DNA of 59,984 nt from Gammaproteobacteria bacterium HGW-Gammaproteobacteria-3 (GTDB lineage Bacteria; Pseudomonadota; Gammaproteobacteria; Methylococcales; Methylomonadaceae). Below are positions 1-8,930 of this stretch, one piece after another. The notes below the pieces were generated by a model that was not told where the DNA came from, did not search any database, and was given only the letters and a program-made list of their open reading frames with translations. Numbering within the stretch: position 1 is the first letter of the stretch; each line of letters begins with the position of its first letter. Location of the stretch: assembly GCA_002843155.1 (NCBI GenBank), contig PGZD01000007.1:1-59984 (forward strand), in the 5' to 3' direction. The translations under genes were made by a program, and so were the position numbers.

Positions 1-95
1 TTTCTTTGGACACCCTTGCCTTCACCTACATTTTCCCTTCTCACAGGGCAATGGCTGGACTTCCACCAGCTAGCTGACTACCATGCCAGTCGCAC
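1..95 (-). mobile_element. Group II intron 5' end (partial, runs off the window)
   Basis: Read on the minus strand from 95 downwards, the sequence opens with GTGCGAC, the usual 5' splice-site start of bacterial group II introns. It continues with a GGTGGAAGTCC block typical of the start of ribozyme domain I. The rest of the intron, including any reverse transcriptase, lies beyond position 1. The boundary falls inside a short open frame (96-193), so the intron seems to have inserted into, or decayed next to, a gene downstream of the BlaI-like repressor. The identification rests on these motifs only, with no structure prediction. Confidence 0.55.
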
Positions 96-193
96 CACTT
101 CGTTTCCAAGATTTTCAGCGCACGAGCAATGACGGCCATATCAATACGGTCAGCATCAGTAATAAAGTCAACTTTGTCCGAAGCGGCGTGTGC
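96..193 (-). pseudogene. Gene fragment cut by the group II intron, possibly RadC/JAB-like N-terminus
   Basis: After the BlaI-like stop codon the same minus-strand frame stays open to the intron boundary. It encodes DKVDFITDADRID followed by MAVIARALKILETK. The ALKILE part vaguely resembles the N-terminal region of RadC-like JAB-domain proteins found on integrative elements, but the piece is too short to be sure. An ATG lies at 139-137 with no clear Shine-Dalgarno sequence. It is best seen as the upstream exon of an interrupted gene. Confidence 0.3.
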
Positions 194-625
194 TCAGTCA
201 TATTGGCGTCTCCGGCGCTGAATTTCCTGATACAAGGCATCGAGCAACTGTGAATCTTGTTCTTCCAGCGAGCCGACCAGGTGGCTGATCTGCGGTGACG
301 ACAGATCCTTGAGAATCTGGTTCATCAGGCCGCCATACATGCGCTGCTCGAATTCGGCGCGGGTCGAAGTTGGCCAATAGCGATGCGCGAACTGCGTCTT
401 CTCGACCCGCAGCAAGTTTTTTTTGACCAGATTGCTCATCGTGGACAGTACGCTGGTGTAGGCGAGCGTTCGCTGCTGTGCGGCGACCGCGCAAATATCC
501 TTGACGGTGACCGGATACGCGCCGGGCCAATTCCAGATCAGATCCATCAGAAACAGTTCCAGATCGCCGAGAAATTTGCCTAAACCTTCGCGGTTGGGCC
601 AGATAACGGATTTTATCGAAGGCAT
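194..625 (-). CDS. BlaI/MecI/CopY family transcriptional repressor
   Basis: This 143-residue protein has the size and layout of BlaI/MecI/CopY repressors: an N-terminal winged helix (about residues 20-80, with the recognition region around TLAYTSVLSTMSNLVKK) and a helical dimerisation tail ending in an Arg-rich stretch. Family members bind palindromic operators and are usually released by proteolysis through a BlaR1/MecR1 sensor, or by metal in CopY. No such sensor gene is next to it; the downstream side is broken by a group II intron. An inverted repeat lies immediately upstream of the ATG (631-657), so autoregulation is likely. The regulated target cannot be named. Confidence 0.85.
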   Translation of the reverse strand: MPSIKSVIWPNREGLGKFLGDLELFLMDLIWNWPGAYPVTVKDICAVAAQQRTLAYTSVLSTMSNLVKKNLLRVEKTQFAHRYWPTSTRAEFEQRMYGGLMNQILKDLSSPQISHLVGSLEEQDSQLLDALYQEIQRRRRQYD

Positions 626-630
626 GATGA

Positions 631-657
631 TTTTCTACTGATAGGGTACGTAGAAAA
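631..657. promoter_or_regulatory. Putative operator of the BlaI-like repressor
   Basis: A perfect 8-bp inverted repeat, TTTTCTAC (631-638) and GTAGAAAA (650-657), with an 11-bp spacer sits just upstream of the repressor start codon. Its position fits autoregulation. It contains the TAC...GTA core expected for BlaI/CopY-type operators, but the spacing is not the classical one. Confidence 0.5.
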
Positions 658-835
658 TTACCTGACTCGTCCGCGTCTGTCAACAGACTTTTGCTTTTAA
701 CAGCAATTCCCGGTCAGGATGATTTCGCGCTGTTTCAGGCGCAGCGGGCTTGACCGAAAGGGTTTAAAATAGTCAGTGATAATTTTTCCCGATTGCACTA
801 TCCTCAACCTGTTTTGCAGCAGTCGGGATATAACG

Positions 836-1174
836 ATGAATATAATTCAACAACAACTAAATGGCTTCAGTGTGCTTTATATCAAGGAAGAGCGTATCGA
901 CGCACATAATTCAAACGATTTGAAGCAATACATTGTCGAAAGGATAGAAGCCGGTGAAATCAATCTGGTGGTGCAGTTGCAGGAAGTCAAATTTGTCGAT
1001 AGTTCCGGGTTGGGCGCGTTGTTGGCGGGTTATAAACACGCGGCGGCCAAATCCGGGAAACTGGCGCTATCCAATATGCAGCGGCAGGTGCTGTCGATGT
1101 TTGAGCTGACGCGGCTGAACCGGGTTTTTGAAATTTATACGGATTTAGATGACGCTTTTACTAACGAATCATAG
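836..1174 (+). CDS. STAS-domain anti-sigma factor antagonist
   Basis: This 112-residue protein is a single STAS domain of the SpoIIAA/RsbV type. In partner switching, the unphosphorylated antagonist binds an anti-sigma kinase or ATPase and is inactivated by phosphorylation of a conserved serine. Here that site is in VDSSGLGALL (Ser56/Ser57). I start the gene at the ATG at 836, giving MNIIQQQLNG, rather than at an in-frame ATG 60 bases upstream, because the domain begins there. The next gene starts 9 bases downstream and encodes the matching HATPase, so the two form a module. No PP2C/SpoIIE phosphatase is visible nearby. Confidence 0.88.
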   Translation: MNIIQQQLNGFSVLYIKEERIDAHNSNDLKQYIVERIEAGEINLVVQLQEVKFVDSSGLGALLAGYKHAAAKSGKLALSNMQRQVLSMFELTRLNRVFEIYTDLDDAFTNES

Positions 1175-1182
1175 AGGCCTTT

Positions 1183-1608
1183 ATGGAAACTACCGAGATT
1201 CAGGTGGATGTCATTATCCCAACGCAAACAAAATATCTGGATTTGATCGGCAGCATAGGCGAGAGAATTGCCCGAGAACTGGATAATTATTCCGGTGACA
1301 GGGAAGCCTTAGCTTATCATTTAAATCTGGTATTGACCGAAGCCACCACCAATGCCATCAAGCATTCCAGTCATAAAGACATGAAAGATACGGTCAGGAT
1401 TACCCTGCGTATTCTGGAAGATGAGCTGAATATCAAAGTCTATGATCACGGTCAGGGTTTTGATCTGGAATCGGTGCCGATGCCGGATTTCGATAATCCG
1501 AAAGAAGACGGCATGGGGATTTATTTTATCAGGACACTGATGGATTCAGTGACATATTCTAAAAAAGACGAAACGAATGTTCTCGAAATCAAAAAATATC
1601 TGAAATGA
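1183..1608 (+). CDS. RsbW/SpoIIAB-like ATP-binding serine kinase
   Basis: This 141-residue protein is a compact GHKL/HATPase domain. The N box is LVLTEATTNAIKHS, the G1 box is YDHGQGFD and the G2 box is EDGMGIYFIRTLMD. Such proteins phosphorylate STAS antagonists and sequester a sigma factor or another output protein. It directly follows the STAS gene and precedes the glutamate dehydrogenase by 7 bases, so all three are probably co-transcribed. Whether the output is a sigma factor or something else cannot be read from the window. Confidence 0.88.
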   Translation: METTEIQVDVIIPTQTKYLDLIGSIGERIARELDNYSGDREALAYHLNLVLTEATTNAIKHSSHKDMKDTVRITLRILEDELNIKVYDHGQGFDLESVPMPDFDNPKEDGMGIYFIRTLMDSVTYSKKDETNVLEIKKYLK

Positions 1609-1615
1609 GGCGGGT

Positions 1616-4600
1616 ATGAAAATCGTTCTGACGTCCGGCGATTCCGAACTTAAAACAAAACGGCAGCGGCAAAGGCTCGAAGCCGTAATCAAGTTACTGG
1701 ATAGTGATAAAAGCCTGGATAACCGGACTTGCCTGACTAAGCTGGTCGAATTATTGCTGTTTCCCGACAGTTATTTCATGACTTTGCCTGCGCCGTTGGC
1801 GGCGAGCCTGATCCGGCAGATATTTGGCTGTATCGAACCCGATAACCCGCTTTTTTCCATACAGAGCCTGACATTGGCGGACGACCCTCAGCGCTTTATT
1901 GTCATCAATTGTCAAAATCTGCTGCATGTCATTGAAGCTTTGCTGGTTTTTCAGCAAAATCAGGAAATACCCTTCCAAATCCTCGCCCATCCTGTCATCA
2001 GTGTCAAATGCCAGGGCAAATTCATGTCCTGGCTGAAAAACAGTGGCTCATCGGAAACCCGGCAACTGCTGATTGTTTTGCGCCTTGAAGCCGTCAGTCA
2101 GGCCAGTCACCAGTGGTTTTTACAGCGCCTTGAACAGGTTCTTACCCGGGCGCTCAAACTGGATAAAGACAGCTTGAGTTTGCAAAAGCAACTGAAGGCA
2201 TTGCAAGCGGTTCCGGCATTTAACCGCTTTTCGGCCTTGATCGACTGGCTCGCGCAGGGCGCTTTTGTCCCTTTCAAAGCCTGGCGCATGGACGAAGGTG
2301 CGCTTGACACATTTGACAGCGACGCCATTTATGCTGAATTTTGCCCGAATGGTGCGGCGCCCGATAATGATGCCCTGGCTTTCAGACGGCAATTTGCGGC
2401 GGTGTTGAACAGAGAATCCGCATTGATTATGCAATCTTTACCGCTGCCCGATCCGTTGCTTCATGGCAGACAATTGGTTTATCTGGGGTTGCGCCAACCG
2501 GATATTGCGGGCGGTGCGTCGGAGGAAGGTTTTTTCGGCGTATTGAATGAAACCGAGCTTAATGGCGCGGCCTGTAGAATCCCTTTTTTATGTCAAAAAA
2601 TCAATCGGATGCTGGAGCAGGTCAAGAGTAACGCCAACAGTTACGAATACCTGCAATTAAGGGAAATAGTGAATTTATTTCCCAAAATTGATTTGTTTTT
2701 GCTCGATGAAGCGCAGTCCCGGTTAATCGTGCAATCATTGCAACGCTACCTTTACCGGCCCGAAGGCATCAAGCTACTGCTGTTGTCAAGCTCCAGCCCT
2801 TACCGCATCTCGGCCTTGATAATCATCCCCGAGCAACTGTACACCGAAGACATGGAAGAGGTGCTTCTGGATAAATTATGCAGTGAATTGGCGTGTACCG
2901 CCGAGCGTATGCAAAAAATCGTGCAGGGCGGACGTTACCTTGGTCTGCATTTGATTCTGAACCCGGCACGGGAGAGCGTTTCGATCGACATTGATGGTCT
3001 GGACAGGAATCTGAACCGGCTGATCCGGCCCTGGCCACTCGCTTTGCGCAGAATCATGGAAAGGGTTTACGGTAAATTAGCAGGCGGGCAGTTATGGCGG
3101 CGCTACAAAAACATGTTTCCGGAAAGCTATCAGGCGCTGATGCCGCCGCGCCATGCGCTGAAAGACATCAGGATGATAGAGCAGTTTCCGCTTCAATCCG
3201 GCCAGACGGTCAATCTGCTCGGCCCCTGCCGGTATTTTAAATTTTACCGGCTGCATTTTTTAAGCCGGGAGCAGCGTTATCTGGACGAATATATACCGGT
3301 TCTTGAAAATCTGGGTTTGCGTGTCATGGATCAGGTTCAGTTTCTGCTTGAACTCGATGGCACGACTTTATTTATTAAAAGTTTTTCAATTTTTTCGGAC
3401 AAAGCCCCAAACGAAAGTTTCAATAAAATCAAACAACGTTTATTGGAATGTATCCAGGCCATTCTCGATTGCCAAGCCGAAAACGATGCCCTGAATGGCT
3501 TGTTAGTGCCTTCGGGCCTGTCCTGGCGGCAAATCGATGTGCTCAGGGCGTACCGTAACTATTATTTACAATTGGGTCATCAGACCACTGGCGCCAGTTT
3601 CAACAGCGCCTTGCTCAAAAATCCGGCCGTGGCCCGTGGTTTGTTCGACTATTTCGATGCCCGTTTTAAACCTGATACCCACTGGGACGATCCCCTGCTC
3701 AGGGAAGAACAGGCGCTGTCGCCGTTGCGCTTGCAATTACTGGACTATCTGGCGGCGGTGGACGATATTAACGACGACAAAATTCTGCGCACCGTATTCA
3801 ATCTGATCGATGCCACCATGAGGACTAATTTTCATTTGCGCCGTGACTTGGCGGATTATTTTGTCGCGTTCAAAATCAACGGATTAGGCATCATCGACAT
3901 GCCGCCGCCGGTTCCCGCGAATGAAATTTATGTCCATGCCTACAGTATGGAAGGCATTCATTTGCGCGGCGGTAAAATTTCCAGAGGCGGTATCCGCTGG
4001 TCGGATCGTGTGGATGATTTCCGCACCGAAATTCTGGGCTTGATGCAAACCCAGATGAGTAAAAACGCATTGATCATTCCAAAAGGCGCGAAAGGCGGTT
4101 TTGTCGTCAAACGCCTGTTGCCGGGTATGAATTTCAGGGAATCCGGCCAAAGCGCTTATGTGACACTGATGCGTGGCCTGCTTGATTTGACCGATAATTA
4201 TGTGCAGGAACAAGTGGTCACGCCGGACGGCATTGTCAGTTACGATGATCATGACCCTTATCTGGTGGTCGCCGCCGACAAAGGCACCGCGCAGTTTTCG
4301 GACGTGGCCAATGGGGTGGCTGAAAACTATGGTTTCTGGCTTGGTGACGCTTTTGCCAGCGGCGGTTCGACCGGCTATAACCATAAAGCCTTGGGCATTA
4401 CCGCCAGAGGCGCATGGGAATGTGTAAAACGGCATTTCCGGGAAATGGGCAAGGATATTCAGACCGAAGCGTTTACCGTGATCGGCATCGGCAGCATGGA
4501 TGGCGATGTGTTCGGCAACGGCATGTTATTGTCCCATTGCACAAAGCTTTTGGCCGCCATCAGCGGACAGCATATTTTTATCGACCCCACGCCGCTTGAT

Positions 4601-6322
4601 CCCGAACGGGCCTACCAGGAACGCAAACGTTTGTTTGATCTGCCGGGTTCCAGTTGGAATGATTATGACCGTCAGCTCATTTCGCAAGGCGGCGGCGTTT
4701 TTGCCCGCACCGACAAGGATATCAAAGTGTCGCCGCAATTACGCAAACTCCTGGCGATTCGTCATCAAACACTCGATGCCGCGAGTCTGATCCGTTATTT
4801 GCTGGCGGCGCCGGTGGAATTGCTATGGCTCGGCGGTATCGGCACCTACGTCAAGGCCAGTAACGAAAAAAACGAGGACGTTGGGGACAGGAGCAATGAT
4901 GAAGTGCGTATCGACGCGTTGCAACTGGGCGCCCAAGTGGTCGGCGAAGGCGCCAATCTCGGCTTTACCCAGAAAGCCCGGATTGAATACGCGCTGGCCG
5001 GAGGCCGTATCAATACCGATGCGGTCGATAATTCCGGCGGCGTCGATACTTCGGATCACGAAGTGAATCTGAAAATATTGTTGGTCGATTTACATAAAAA
5101 AGGCGTCCTGGACGATTATCAGCAGCTTTTCACCGGCCTGACCCCGGAAGTGTGTGCCTCGGTGCTGGACAATAATTACCGGCAGAGTTTGTGCCTGTCT
5201 TTGGAACAGGCGCGCGTCAGAAACAATGCCGAAACCTTTTTGCAACTGGCCGAGCGTTTGCAAAACGCCGGTGTGCTCGATCGGGCCGTGGAATCGTTTC
5301 CCCGCTTCAAAGAAGCCATGGCACGGCCGGAACAGCGGCTTACCCGCCCGGAGCTTGCGGTATTGATGGCGGCCACCAAAATATACCTGACCCAGGCTAT
5401 TCTGGATCAGGCGGAATGGATTGCGGACGAAGAATGCGAAGGCTATCTGGCCTGTTATTTTCCTCAAGCCATTCGCCGCGATTATGGACGCCATTTGTCC
5501 GGGCATCCACTGGCGCAGGCCATCAAAGCCACCGTCATCAGCAATAAAATCATCAATCAGGCCGGTTGCGGTTTTCTGGGGACGGATGTCGATAACGGCG
5601 GCTTGATCGACTGCGTGACCTGCTATCTGACTTTTGATCAGGTGCTGCAAGGCAATGCCCTGCGCCGGAGTATTTACGCCCTGGACAATCAGGTCGAGGC
5701 AGCGGTGCAGCACCGCTTGTTGCTGGTGCTTGAAAACGTGCTGGCGGATTTTTGTCGATGGGCTTTTCTGCGCGGCAAAAAAATTCGCCCCGATCACTCT
5801 GCGCTCAATAACTATGGCGCCTGTTTCAAGGCTTATCAAGCCGGTTTCGATGCGCGTGAAGATGCCTTGGAAAAAATCGCGGCGTATCAAAGCGAAGGCA
5901 TGCCGCCTGACTTGGTGCGGCAAATCGCCCTGATCGCCACGATGACCGACTTTCCTTTGATTGTGGCTTTAACGGTCGAGTCGGGGTGTGACTTTAACCG
6001 GGTTCAGCAGGTTTTCCATGAAGTGACGGTTTATTTCGAGCTGGATAAAGTGTTTCGGCAACTGGCTGATCTGGTGCTGCATGATTCCTGGGAGCGCAAG
6101 GTTTTTGACGAATTCCGGGCCGACCTCAAGCAAACCCTGGCGCAACTGGTTTTGGCCGTGCTATCGAGCGACCGCCCGGAATGCGCGGCGTTTTTTGCCC
6201 AGCTTTCGGCAAGACCCAAAATCTATCGCTATCAGCGCTTGTTAAAAGATCTGTGCGCGCTCATGCCGAACCAACTATTGCCCTATCTGACGTTGAGCAA
6301 AGCTTTGCGCGCGGTTTTGTAG
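1616..6322 (+). CDS. gdhB: NAD-specific glutamate dehydrogenase, large (GDH-180 type)
   Basis: The 1568-residue length matches the approximately 180-kDa NAD-dependent glutamate dehydrogenases of proteobacteria, which oxidatively deaminate glutamate to 2-oxoglutarate and ammonium. The catalytic core lies roughly at residues 780-1150. It contains GGKISRGGIRWSDR, the substrate-lysine region IPKGAKGGFVVK (about 820-830), the dinucleotide-domain stretch GIGSMDGDVFGNGM (about 955) and VVGEGANLGFTQKAR (about 1107). The long N-terminal part and C-terminal helical part are characteristic of the class. The gene follows the RsbV/RsbW-like pair within 7 bases, so that switch may act on its expression or activity; that is inference. 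Several long open frames inside it are shadows. Confidence 0.96.
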   Translation: MKIVLTSGDSELKTKRQRQRLEAVIKLLDSDKSLDNRTCLTKLVELLLFPDSYFMTLPAPLAASLIRQIFGCIEPDNPLFSIQSLTLADDPQRFIVINCQNLLHVIEALLVFQQNQEIPFQILAHPVISVKCQGKFMSWLKNSGSSETRQLLIVLRLEAVSQASHQWFLQRLEQVLTRALKLDKDSLSLQKQLKALQAVPAFNRFSALIDWLAQGAFVPFKAWRMDEGALDTFDSDAIYAEFCPNGAAPDNDALAFRRQFAAVLNRESALIMQSLPLPDPLLHGRQLVYLGLRQPDIAGGASEEGFFGVLNETELNGAACRIPFLCQKINRMLEQVKSNANSYEYLQLREIVNLFPKIDLFLLDEAQSRLIVQSLQRYLYRPEGIKLLLLSSSSPYRISALIIIPEQLYTEDMEEVLLDKLCSELACTAERMQKIVQGGRYLGLHLILNPARESVSIDIDGLDRNLNRLIRPWPLALRRIMERVYGKLAGGQLWRRYKNMFPESYQALMPPRHALKDIRMIEQFPLQSGQTVNLLGPCRYFKFYRLHFLSREQRYLDEYIPVLENLGLRVMDQVQFLLELDGTTLFIKSFSIFSDKAPNESFNKIKQRLLECIQAILDCQAENDALNGLLVPSGLSWRQIDVLRAYRNYYLQLGHQTTGASFNSALLKNPAVARGLFDYFDARFKPDTHWDDPLLREEQALSPLRLQLLDYLAAVDDINDDKILRTVFNLIDATMRTNFHLRRDLADYFVAFKINGLGIIDMPPPVPANEIYVHAYSMEGIHLRGGKISRGGIRWSDRVDDFRTEILGLMQTQMSKNALIIPKGAKGGFVVKRLLPGMNFRESGQSAYVTLMRGLLDLTDNYVQEQVVTPDGIVSYDDHDPYLVVAADKGTAQFSDVANGVAENYGFWLGDAFASGGSTGYNHKALGITARGAWECVKRHFREMGKDIQTEAFTVIGIGSMDGDVFGNGMLLSHCTKLLAAISGQHIFIDPTPLDPERAYQERKRLFDLPGSSWNDYDRQLISQGGGVFARTDKDIKVSPQLRKLLAIRHQTLDAASLIRYLLAAPVELLWLGGIGTYVKASNEKNEDVGDRSNDEVRIDALQLGAQVVGEGANLGFTQKARIEYALAGGRINTDAVDNSGGVDTSDHEVNLKILLVDLHKKGVLDDYQQLFTGLTPEVCASVLDNNYRQSLCLSLEQARVRNNAETFLQLAERLQNAGVLDRAVESFPRFKEAMARPEQRLTRPELAVLMAATKIYLTQAILDQAEWIADEECEGYLACYFPQAIRRDYGRHLSGHPLAQAIKATVISNKIINQAGCGFLGTDVDNGGLIDCVTCYLTFDQVLQGNALRRSIYALDNQVEAAVQHRLLLVLENVLADFCRWAFLRGKKIRPDHSALNNYGACFKAYQAGFDAREDALEKIAAYQSEGMPPDLVRQIALIATMTDFPLIVALTVESGCDFNRVQQVFHEVTVYFELDKVFRQLADLVLHDSWERKVFDEFRADLKQTLAQLVLAVLSSDRPECAAFFAQLSARPKIYRYQRLLKDLCALMPNQLLPYLTLSKALRAVL

Positions 6323-6349
6323 GCAGGGCCTTTCTGGCAGTAAATGCAG

Positions 6350-6380
6350 GGTGGATAAGCATTAAGCGCATCCACCTTTT
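6350..6380 (+). terminator. Hairpin plus T-run after the glutamate dehydrogenase gene
   Basis: GGTGGAT (6350-6356) and ATCCACC (6370-6376) form a 7-bp stem followed by TTTT. The sequence resembles the dispersed GGTGGAT/ATCCACC repeats also seen near 52294-52321, so a REP-like unit may be serving as the terminator. Confidence 0.5.
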
Positions 6381-6390
6381 ACGCTTGTAC

Positions 6391-6415
6391 CGGAATTTTA
6401 AGTGCGAAAAGTATA
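6391..6415. repeat. Solo right end of palindromic family 1
   Basis: CGGAATTTTAAGTGCGAAAA followed by GTATA closely matches the right terminus of the family-1 elements at 22690-22767 and 56729-56890 (CCGAAATTTGAAGTGCGAAA then GGTATA). The left half is absent. It lies just upstream of the hsdM remnant. Confidence 0.5.
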
Positions 6416-6464
6416 TAATCTTTGATCAAGAGGCGACCATGCCACTGAACAACGGGAACTCCAG

Positions 6465-6713
<249 letters not shown>

Positions 6714-6739
6714 CGTGGTCAGCCGACAAACCTCGTAGA

Positions 6740-6764
6740 TTGGGCTGAGCGCAGCGATGCCCAA
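6740..6764. repeat. REP-like palindrome between hsdM remnant and intron remnant
   Basis: TTGGGC (6740-6745) and GCCCAA (6759-6764) flank a short loop. The sequence resembles the dispersed extragenic palindromes common in gammaproteobacteria. It marks the right edge of the hsdM debris. Confidence 0.4.
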
Positions 6765-6779
6765 CGTCAACACTCCGAT

Positions 6780-7386
6780 CATGTTGGAGTTCCTGACGTC
6801 ACCCCAACGGGTTACGGGTTTTGGTCTCGTTCAACTCAATCCAGCACCTGCCGTACCGTGGTCAATGGTGCATCAACTGCGCCTGCACACAGCACGACAA
6901 AATCATCCGCATAACGCTAGAGTTTCCTCGGCAACTGCTCCTGCGTCGCTTAAAGCGCCTACTGTTGGTGCTCTACCTCCTGCATCCTTGCAGTCGTATG
7001 AACTCCTCCGACTCCCGTTACGGCCTGTTGCGCTTTCGTTTCCTTATACGCCGCAGTCGATGGCCTCCCCACCACCGCAACAGGTCTCCAGCACTGGGCA
7101 ATAAATCTTCGAGAACATGCCGACCTTGCTGCCCCGGAAGTCGATGGACGCCACTCCCGTTATTTCAGCATCCAGCCAACGGCCTTCCCCTTCTGACCAC
7201 AGGGTCGGCTCCTCCAATTCGTTTGCGAGGCTATGTGTAGGTTCACTTGCGTTACGGCCTGCTCTTTTTGTTTAGAAACTTACGACCCCGCGTTACCACG
7301 ATGCCGCTTCCTCATGCTACCAAGGCGTACGGACAACTCCTTGGACGGGACTTTAACCCGCTAGATTTATTGCTGTTACTGCGAAC
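6780..7386 (-). mobile_element. Degraded, internally deleted group II intron with RT remnant
   Basis: On the minus strand the sequence from about 7386 (GTTCGCAGTAACAG) enters a CTAGCGGGTTAAAGTCCCG block typical of ribozyme domain I. It continues with GC-rich intron-like sequence. Further on, positions 6916-6836 translate as RYADDFVVLC followed by about 16 more codons and a stop. YADD is the catalytic motif of group II intron reverse transcriptases. The fragment LELNETKTR follows in another frame. Only about 470 bases separate the 5' end from YADD, far less than in an intact element, so there is at least one internal deletion as well as frameshifts. The 3' ribozyme domains are not recognisable. 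Confidence 0.65.
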
Positions 7387-7512
7387 GGTCAGGTCTTGCA
7401 ATCAAACATTTTTGTCTCTGCATTTATTAATCGCTCTACAGAATCAGGATTTAGGTTAAATTAGACACACACGCTATTCAACAAGCAAAAACCAACACCA
7501 TCTTGTCTGAAT

Positions 7513-8766
7513 TTATTCTTCTTTCAAAAAGCGTTTGGCATAGCATTCCAGATGCGGAATATCGATGCGATAGCCTTTGACCATCAAATGCCAGTACAGC
7601 CACGGAAAACCGGTGGTTTTACCCCACCACCAGATCCAGCGGTTTTTTCTGGGATCCAACAATGGAAAAGAAGGCGTCACTTTACAATCGTAGGAAAATT
7701 CCGCCAGCATGACCTTGTTCAAAGAAGTGGTGAGCGGGCAGGAGCCATAACCATCATAGCCTTCTACGAGGTTTTTGTTATCGATCAGACTGAGAATATT
7801 GTCCACCACGACCGGCACCTGTTTGCGCACTGCGGCGGCGGTTTTAGCGTTTGGCGTCGAACCTGCGTCCCCTAAGCCGAAAATATTTTTGTATTGGTTG
7901 TGTTGCAAGGTTTTTGGGTTGACATCGACCCAACCGGCGGCATTGGCCAGCGGGCTTTTTTTAATGAAATCCGGTGCGCTTTGCGGCGGCGTGACATGGA
8001 TCATATCGAACGTTTTGTTCACTTGCTGCTTGTTGCCGTCGCTGTCGGTCACCTCGAAAGTGGCTGTTTTGGCCGGGCCATCGATAGCCACCAGATTGGT
8101 GTTGAAATTGACTTTAATGCCGTAGTCGGCCACCACTTTGTCCAGGGCCTTGGCAAAAAGCGGCACGCCGAACAGAACGGGGCCGGCATTACAGAATTCG
8201 AGGGTGAATTTGTCCAGAATGCCTTTTTTGCGGAAACGGTCGGCAGCCAGGTACATGATTTTCTGCGGCGCACCGGCGCATTTGATGGGCATGGGCGGCT
8301 GCGTGAACAGCGCCGTGCCTGATGCCATATTCTTGATGCATTCCCAGGTGTATTCGACTGTTTCAGGCGAATAATTGCTGCATACGTTGTTTTTACCGAG
8401 GGTTTCTTTCAAACCCTTGATTTTATCCCAGTCCAGTTGTAAACCGGGGCAAACGACCAGATAGTCGTAGCCGATGACATCGCCTGAACGCAAGGTCACG
8501 GTATTGTCTTCGGGTTGAAAAGTTTCGGCAAAGTCTTTGATCCAGTTTACACTGGGATGAATCAAATCGGCTTCCTTGCGGATCGTTTGTTTCAAAGTAT
8601 AAGCGCCGCCACCGACTATCGTAAAGCCGGGCTGGTAGTAGTGAATTTCAGAAGGCTCGATCAAGACTATGTCGATAGCCGCGTTTTGCCTGCGCATATT
8701 GTTGGCTAAAGAGACGCCCGCCGCGCCGCCGCCGATAATCAAGAGCGTATGATGTTTGTTGGACAT
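7513..8766 (-). CDS. sqr: Sulfide:quinone oxidoreductase, type II (SQRDL-like)
   Basis: This 417-residue flavoprotein carries the N-terminal FAD-binding GGGAAG at residues 12-17. Its redox-active cysteines appear to be Cys163 (in IKCAGAPQK) and Cys343 (in GYGSCPL), the pattern of the type II enzymes related to mitochondrial SQRDL. These oxidise sulfide at the membrane, pass electrons to quinone and hand the sulfane sulfur to an acceptor. The C-terminal part is rich in Trp and aromatics (WIWWWGKTTGFPWLYW), as expected for membrane association. The ATG is preceded by GGAGGA. It is separated from serB by about 160 bases and is probably transcribed alone. Confidence 0.93.
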   Translation of the reverse strand: MSNKHHTLLIIGGGAAGVSLANNMRRQNAAIDIVLIEPSEIHYYQPGFTIVGGGAYTLKQTIRKEADLIHPSVNWIKDFAETFQPEDNTVTLRSGDVIGYDYLVVCPGLQLDWDKIKGLKETLGKNNVCSNYSPETVEYTWECIKNMASGTALFTQPPMPIKCAGAPQKIMYLAADRFRKKGILDKFTLEFCNAGPVLFGVPLFAKALDKVVADYGIKVNFNTNLVAIDGPAKTATFEVTDSDGNKQQVNKTFDMIHVTPPQSAPDFIKKSPLANAAGWVDVNPKTLQHNQYKNIFGLGDAGSTPNAKTAAAVRKQVPVVVDNILSLIDNKNLVEGYDGYGSCPLTTSLNKVMLAEFSYDCKVTPSFPLLDPRKNRWIWWWGKTTGFPWLYWHLMVKGYRIDIPHLECYAKRFLKEE

Positions 8767-8930
8767 GAAATCCTCCGGGAAGTAGTTATTTTTATATTGA
8801 AGTATTCAACGATGATGTCAGGCTTAAATGCCGACAAAATCGCTCAACAATTTATCTTCTACCCGATTCACCGGTCAAGTCAACTCATCTTTATATGCTG
8901 TCAGGTATGTACTGATCGCTTCCCTGGCAT

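Noticed and set aside
5090-5923. 277-residue open frame antisense to the glutamate dehydrogenase gene
   Set aside because: It lies wholly inside a well-supported gene in the opposite strand and its product resembles no known protein; a shadow frame.
6757-7240. Two plus-strand open frames of 115 and 139 residues
   Set aside because: The opposite strand carries group II intron sequence and an RT motif in this interval, so these frames are accidental.
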